Assembly (NCBI GenBank): GCA_020444545.1
Contig: JAHLKT010000002.1
Span: forward strand, 216,870 to 280,869
Length of the DNA: 64,000 nucleotides
Source of the DNA: Desulfarculaceae bacterium
Lineage (GTDB): Bacteria; Desulfobacterota; Desulfarculia; Desulfarculales; Desulfarculaceae
Reading direction: 5' to 3'
In this document: in pieces, positions 61,223 through 64,000 of the stretch
Layout: every line of letters begins with the position of its first letter
Numbering within the stretch: position 1 is the first letter of the stretch
Notes under the pieces: generated by a model
Told to the model about the DNA's origin: nothing
Seen by the model: the letters and a program-made list of their open reading frames with translations, nothing else
Databases searched by the model: none
Translations under genes and position numbers: made by a program

Positions 61223-62674
61223 TTAAGCGGACAAGGACAGGATGCGCTGAGCCACGGCCCGTCCCGCGCGGCCCCGGTTCACGGGCACCATGGTCTGGGC
61301 CAGGGCGGCCCGGTTTTGCCCATCCAGGGCGGGGTCGGCCAGATAGCGGGCTATGTAATGGTCCAGCTCCTCAAGGGAGTAAGCATTGCGGCAGGCCCCG
61401 CTGTCCAAGACCACCTTGAGGTGCATGTAGTTCTCGAAGTGCTTGGCCGGCAGGTTGGTGTCCCAGAAGCGGAAGGTAGCCACGTTGACGATGGGGGTGT
61501 CCACCAGGGCGGCCTCGATGATCAGGGTGGAGTACTCGGTGAGTAGCAGATCGGCCTGGCGCAGGGTCTCGGCCAGGCCCAGCAAATCCTCGCGGGGCAT
61601 GTTCAGCCCGGCCTCCAAGGTCTGGATGTCCGGATGGGCGAACTTGATTAGCGAACCGTAGCGTTGTTCCAGGGAGGCGATGCGCCCGTCAAAGGCGTCC
61701 ACCGTGATGCGGCCGCCTTTTTGCTGGCGGAAGTAGGAGGGATGCAGGCGCACCAGGAGCTGGGCGGGCCGGCCATAGGCGTCCCGCGCGATGGCCTCCA
61801 TGATGGACTCAATGGCGTCAAAGGTGTTGGGGAACATCTTGGCCGCCGAGGTGCCGTAGAAGATCAGCTTGCGGGCGGGGTCCAGGCCCAGGGAGGCGCA
61901 GAACTCCTCCCGCGAGCGCAGGGGCCGGGGCGGGTCGAAGTAGTGGTCCCAGTGGGCCACGCCCTCCACGAAGACGCGCTGCTTGGGGATGTCCTGGAAC
62001 ACCTCTAGCTCATCGGCCATGACCTGGTTCCAGGCGATGGCCGCGTCGGGGTCGGCCCCGCGATAGCCCTTGGTGGTGGGGTTGTCCCAGGAGTGCACCA
62101 CCGAGACCACCGGGCATCCGTGCCGCCGGGCGGCGCGCATGAACAGCACGTCATGGCCGTAGCCCACCGAGGAGGTGACCAGGGCCCGGGGCCGGTACTT
62201 GGCGAAGTAGGGGTCGTAGAGCTTGCCTGGGGCCAGGGCGCTCTCCAGGGCCACCAGCCCGTGGCGCAGGAGGCGCGTTCGGCTGCCCAGAGCGGCCGCG
62301 CCGGTGACGATCTTGGCCAGGGCGCGGGCGCGGAGGCTGTCAGCCGTGGAAAAGCCGTACAGCTCCACCCAGGTCTGGTCCGTGGTGTTGCTGAGCCCGC
62401 CCCGGCGGCCGGACATGAAGCGCCGCACCCGCTGGAGCTGCTGGTTCAGGCGTCCCGTGGCCAGCGCCTTTTTGGCGGCAACGGTCTTAATGGGTTCGAA
62501 GATGATATTCTCGCCGCCTAATAGGTCCTGGTAATAGCTCAGGTCCTGGTCCTTGACGAAAAAGACCAGCCGCGCCCCGGACTCGCGCAGCCCGGCCAGC
62601 ACCTCGGAGTGCAGAAAGTAGCGCACCGAGGGGTTGCGCCAGATGGATATGAACAGGGTGGTGGGGGGCGTCAA
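61223..62674 (-). CDS. GT-B-fold protein related to CDP-glycerol glycerophosphotransferases
   Basis: 483 residues from a TTG with AAAGGAA six bases upstream. It is a clear paralogue of the protein at 37553: VVHSWDNPTTKG, RVFVEGVAHWDHY, LVRLHPSYF and LTEYSTLIIEAALVDTPIVN correspond one to one. The N-terminal half (FISIWRNPSVRYFLHSEVL) differs more, so the acceptor may differ while the donor half is kept. It is soluble and has no membrane segment. It is convergent with the deacetylase-sulfotransferase gene and divergent from the CBS-nucleotidyltransferase gene. Confidence 0.7.
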   Translation of the reverse strand: MTPPTTLFISIWRNPSVRYFLHSEVLAGLRESGARLVFFVKDQDLSYYQDLLGGENIIFEPIKTVAAKKALATGRLNQQLQRVRRFMSGRRGGLSNTTDQTWVELYGFSTADSLRARALAKIVTGAAALGSRTRLLRHGLVALESALAPGKLYDPYFAKYRPRALVTSSVGYGHDVLFMRAARRHGCPVVSVVHSWDNPTTKGYRGADPDAAIAWNQVMADELEVFQDIPKQRVFVEGVAHWDHYFDPPRPLRSREEFCASLGLDPARKLIFYGTSAAKMFPNTFDAIESIMEAIARDAYGRPAQLLVRLHPSYFRQQKGGRITVDAFDGRIASLEQRYGSLIKFAHPDIQTLEAGLNMPREDLLGLAETLRQADLLLTEYSTLIIEAALVDTPIVNVATFRFWDTNLPAKHFENYMHLKVVLDSGACRNAYSLEELDHYIARYLADPALDGQNRAALAQTMVPVNRGRAGRAVAQRILSLSA

Positions 62675-62849
62675 GTCGTTTCCTTTGTTACCGGGCTACG
62701 GGGGCAGGTTGCCCCGTGATTCTACCGCATGGGGCGGGCAAAGCGAAGCGGCCGGGCGCTCCGGGCCGTTGCTTGGCTGAATATCGCTCATTTCCCGGAT
62801 AGTTCATGCTTTCGCCGGGTTCCCCACCCACCGCCGGGCCAATTACTCC

Positions 62850-62878
62850 TTGAACTGGCCCAGGCGCTCGGATAAATT
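62850..62878 (+). promoter_or_regulatory. Sigma-70-type promoter for the CBS-nucleotidyltransferase operon
   Basis: TTGAAC (62850-62855), a 17-base spacer and TAAATT (62873-62878). This predicts a leader of about 90 bases before the ATG at 62977. Confidence 0.5.
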
Positions 62879-62943
62879 GACGGGGTGGCCGGCGACACCG
62901 GCCGGGCGGCGGCGGGGTCCGCGCCTCCTCCCCATCCTTGCAC

Positions 62944-62957
62944 AGGCCTTCGGGCCT
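62944..62957 (+). promoter_or_regulatory. UUCG-tetraloop hairpin in the mRNA leader
   Basis: AGGCC-TTCG-GGCCT gives a very stable RNA hairpin ending four bases before the GGAG ribosome-binding site. It may protect the 5' end or limit ribosome access. Confidence 0.45.
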
Positions 62958-62976
62958 TCCGGAGCGGCATACCGGC

Positions 62977-64000
62977 ATGACCCAGGATAATCCCCTTTGC
63001 ATTGCCCAAGGCGCCACGGTGCGCCAGGTGATGAAGGCCATCGACGGCAACAAGCAGGGCATCGTGCTCGTGGTCGATGCCGAGGGCAAGCTGCTGGGCA
63101 CCATCACCGATGGTGACGTGCGCCGCTTTTTGCTCACCGCCGGGGGCCTGGACGAGCCCGCCGACCCCCTGGTGTGGCGGCATCCGGTCACCGCTCCCCA
63201 GGAGGCCACCCGGGCCGAGCTGCTGGAGCTGTTGGCCGCCCACAAGCTTAGGAACATCCCCCTGTTGGACCCCGAGGGGCGGCCCAGCGGGGTGTTCAGC
63301 CTGCGCGACGCCCTGGAGGGCGGCAGCGCCGGGCCGGTGGCGGCGGTATTGGCCGGGGGCGAGGGCAAGCGCCTGCGCCCCCTGACCAACGACCTGCCCA
63401 AGCCCATGCTGCCCGTGGGCGACACCCCCCTGTTGCAGCTCATCGTGGAAAACCTGGTTTCCTCGGGCTTCAAGCAGATCCACATCTCGGTGAACTACAA
63501 GGCCGAGCTGATTGAGGAGCACTTCGGCGACGGCGCGGCTTTCGGGGCCGAGATAAGCTATCTGCGCGAAGAGACCAAGCTGGGCACCGCCGGGCCCCTG
63601 GGCCTGCTGCCCCCGCTCAGCGGGCCGCTGTTGGTGATCAACGGCGACGTGTTCACCGCCGCCAATCTGGACCGGCTCTACGAGTTCCATCTGGCCCAGC
63701 GCTGCGTGATGACCGTGGCCGCCACCGAGTACCGGGTCAAGGTGCCCTATGGGGTGCTCAAGCTGGCCGGGCACCTCATGCTGGGCATGGAGGAGAAGCC
63801 GGAGCAGAGCTTCTATTGCAACGGCGGCATCTACGTGATCAATCCCGAGGTGCTGCGCTTCGTGCCCAAGGGCGAGCCCCTGGGCATGAACGACCTCCTG
63901 GCGCGGGTCTTGGCCGCGGGCCTGCCGGTGGCCGCTTTCCCCATCCACGAGTCTTGGGTGGACGTGGGGCAGGCGGCCGACCTGGAGCGGGCCTGCCGCC
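62977..64000 (+). CDS. CBS-domain sugar-1-phosphate nucleotidyltransferase, PtmE-like (3' end outside window)
   Basis: The frame is open from the ATG at 62977 to the window edge, 341 codons. Residues about 10-112 form a CBS pair (VRQVMKAID, GTITDGDVRRFLL, RNIPLLDPEG). From 121 an NTP-transferase domain has AVLAGGEGKRLRPLT (123-137), PKPMLPVG (141-148) and VINGDVF. The order CBS then nucleotidyltransferase is that of PtmE of the Campylobacter legionaminic pathway, a GTP:glucosamine-1-phosphate guanylyltransferase. GTP versus other NTP use is not readable here. It suggests that further NDP-sugar genes follow to the right. Confidence 0.88.
   Translation, partial: MTQDNPLCIAQGATVRQVMKAIDGNKQGIVLVVDAEGKLLGTITDGDVRRFLLTAGGLDEPADPLVWRHPVTAPQEATRAELLELLAAHKLRNIPLLDPEGRPSGVFSLRDALEGGSAGPVAAVLAGGEGKRLRPLTNDLPKPMLPVGDTPLLQLIVENLVSSGFKQIHISVNYKAELIEEHFGDGAAFGAEISYLREETKLGTAGPLGLLPPLSGPLLVINGDVFTAANLDRLYEFHLAQRCVMTVAATEYRVKVPYGVLKLAGHLMLGMEEKPEQSFYCNGGIYVINPEVLRFVPKGEPLGMNDLLARVLAAGLPVAAFPIHESWVDVGQAADLERACR

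Larger units (their letters stand above)
62675..62976. other. 302-base divergent intergenic region
   Basis: Separates the GT-B gene from the nucleotidyltransferase gene. It holds a plus-strand promoter candidate (62850-62878) and a UUCG-capped hairpin (62944-62957) in the leader. I see no other gene or RNA in it. Confidence 0.6.

Overview
The window is GC-rich chromosomal DNA from a Gram-negative bacterium, most like a high-GC sulfate-reducer-type deltaproteobacterium (Desulfobacterota). I infer this from gene content, not from a marker gene. Supporting signs are the tig-clpP-clpX-lon block, a LipS-type lipoate-assembly operon, frequent GTG and TTG starts, and many ATGA/GTGA gene overlaps. 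No phage, insertion sequence, CRISPR array or rRNA is visible.

Left part (1-29 kb), mainly housekeeping. It starts with the 3' end of an amidase gene. Two tRNA genes (Asp, Val, both with encoded CCA) follow on the minus strand, then the protein quality-control block tig-clpP-clpX-lon. Next is a minus-strand run: a radical-SAM/DUF2344 protein, RNase G, a ligase with a DUF116-like tail, an FAD oxidoreductase and two radical-SAM enzymes. The last four fit the recently recognised LipS1/LipS2 route to lipoyl cofactor. A beta-CASP metallo-hydrolase is divergent from a plus-strand run: LOG-family protein, cyclophilin, endonuclease III, ACT protein, UPF0210 protein and a secreted PCMT-type methyltransferase. 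An amino-acid permease, a MATE exporter, a PAS protein and two GT4 glycosyltransferases lead into the surface-glycan region.

Right part (25.5-64 kb), a large surface-glycan locus. It contains two NeuB-type synthases, one NeuC-type hydrolysing epimerase and four CMP-sugar transferases (three NeuA-like, one KdsB-like). It also has two PtmA-like SDRs, a Gfo/Idh/MocA oxidoreductase, two D-2-hydroxyacid dehydrogenases, an aldehyde dehydrogenase and a complete transketolase. Tailoring functions are two MBOAT acyltransferases, each paired with an anchored SGNH-like protein, a sulfotransferase, and a single polypeptide joining a PIG-L deacetylase to a sulfotransferase. Transfer and export are represented by GT4 enzymes, four soluble GT-B-like proteins and an MsbA/PglK-like ABC exporter. 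The window ends inside a CBS-domain nucleotidyltransferase resembling PtmE. No dehydratase/aminotransferase pair (LegB/LegC), Wzx/Wzy or initiating phosphoglycosyltransferase is present, so the locus probably continues to the right.

Reading of the locus: it seems to make one or more CMP-activated ulosonic acids and build them into an acylated and sulfated surface glycan. The least familiar parts are the deacetylase-sulfotransferase fusion at 59.2-61.2 kb and the NeuB/SDR/ALDH/CMP-transferase/transketolase cassette at 50.4-56.5 kb. Their chemistry is inference from domain content and gene order.
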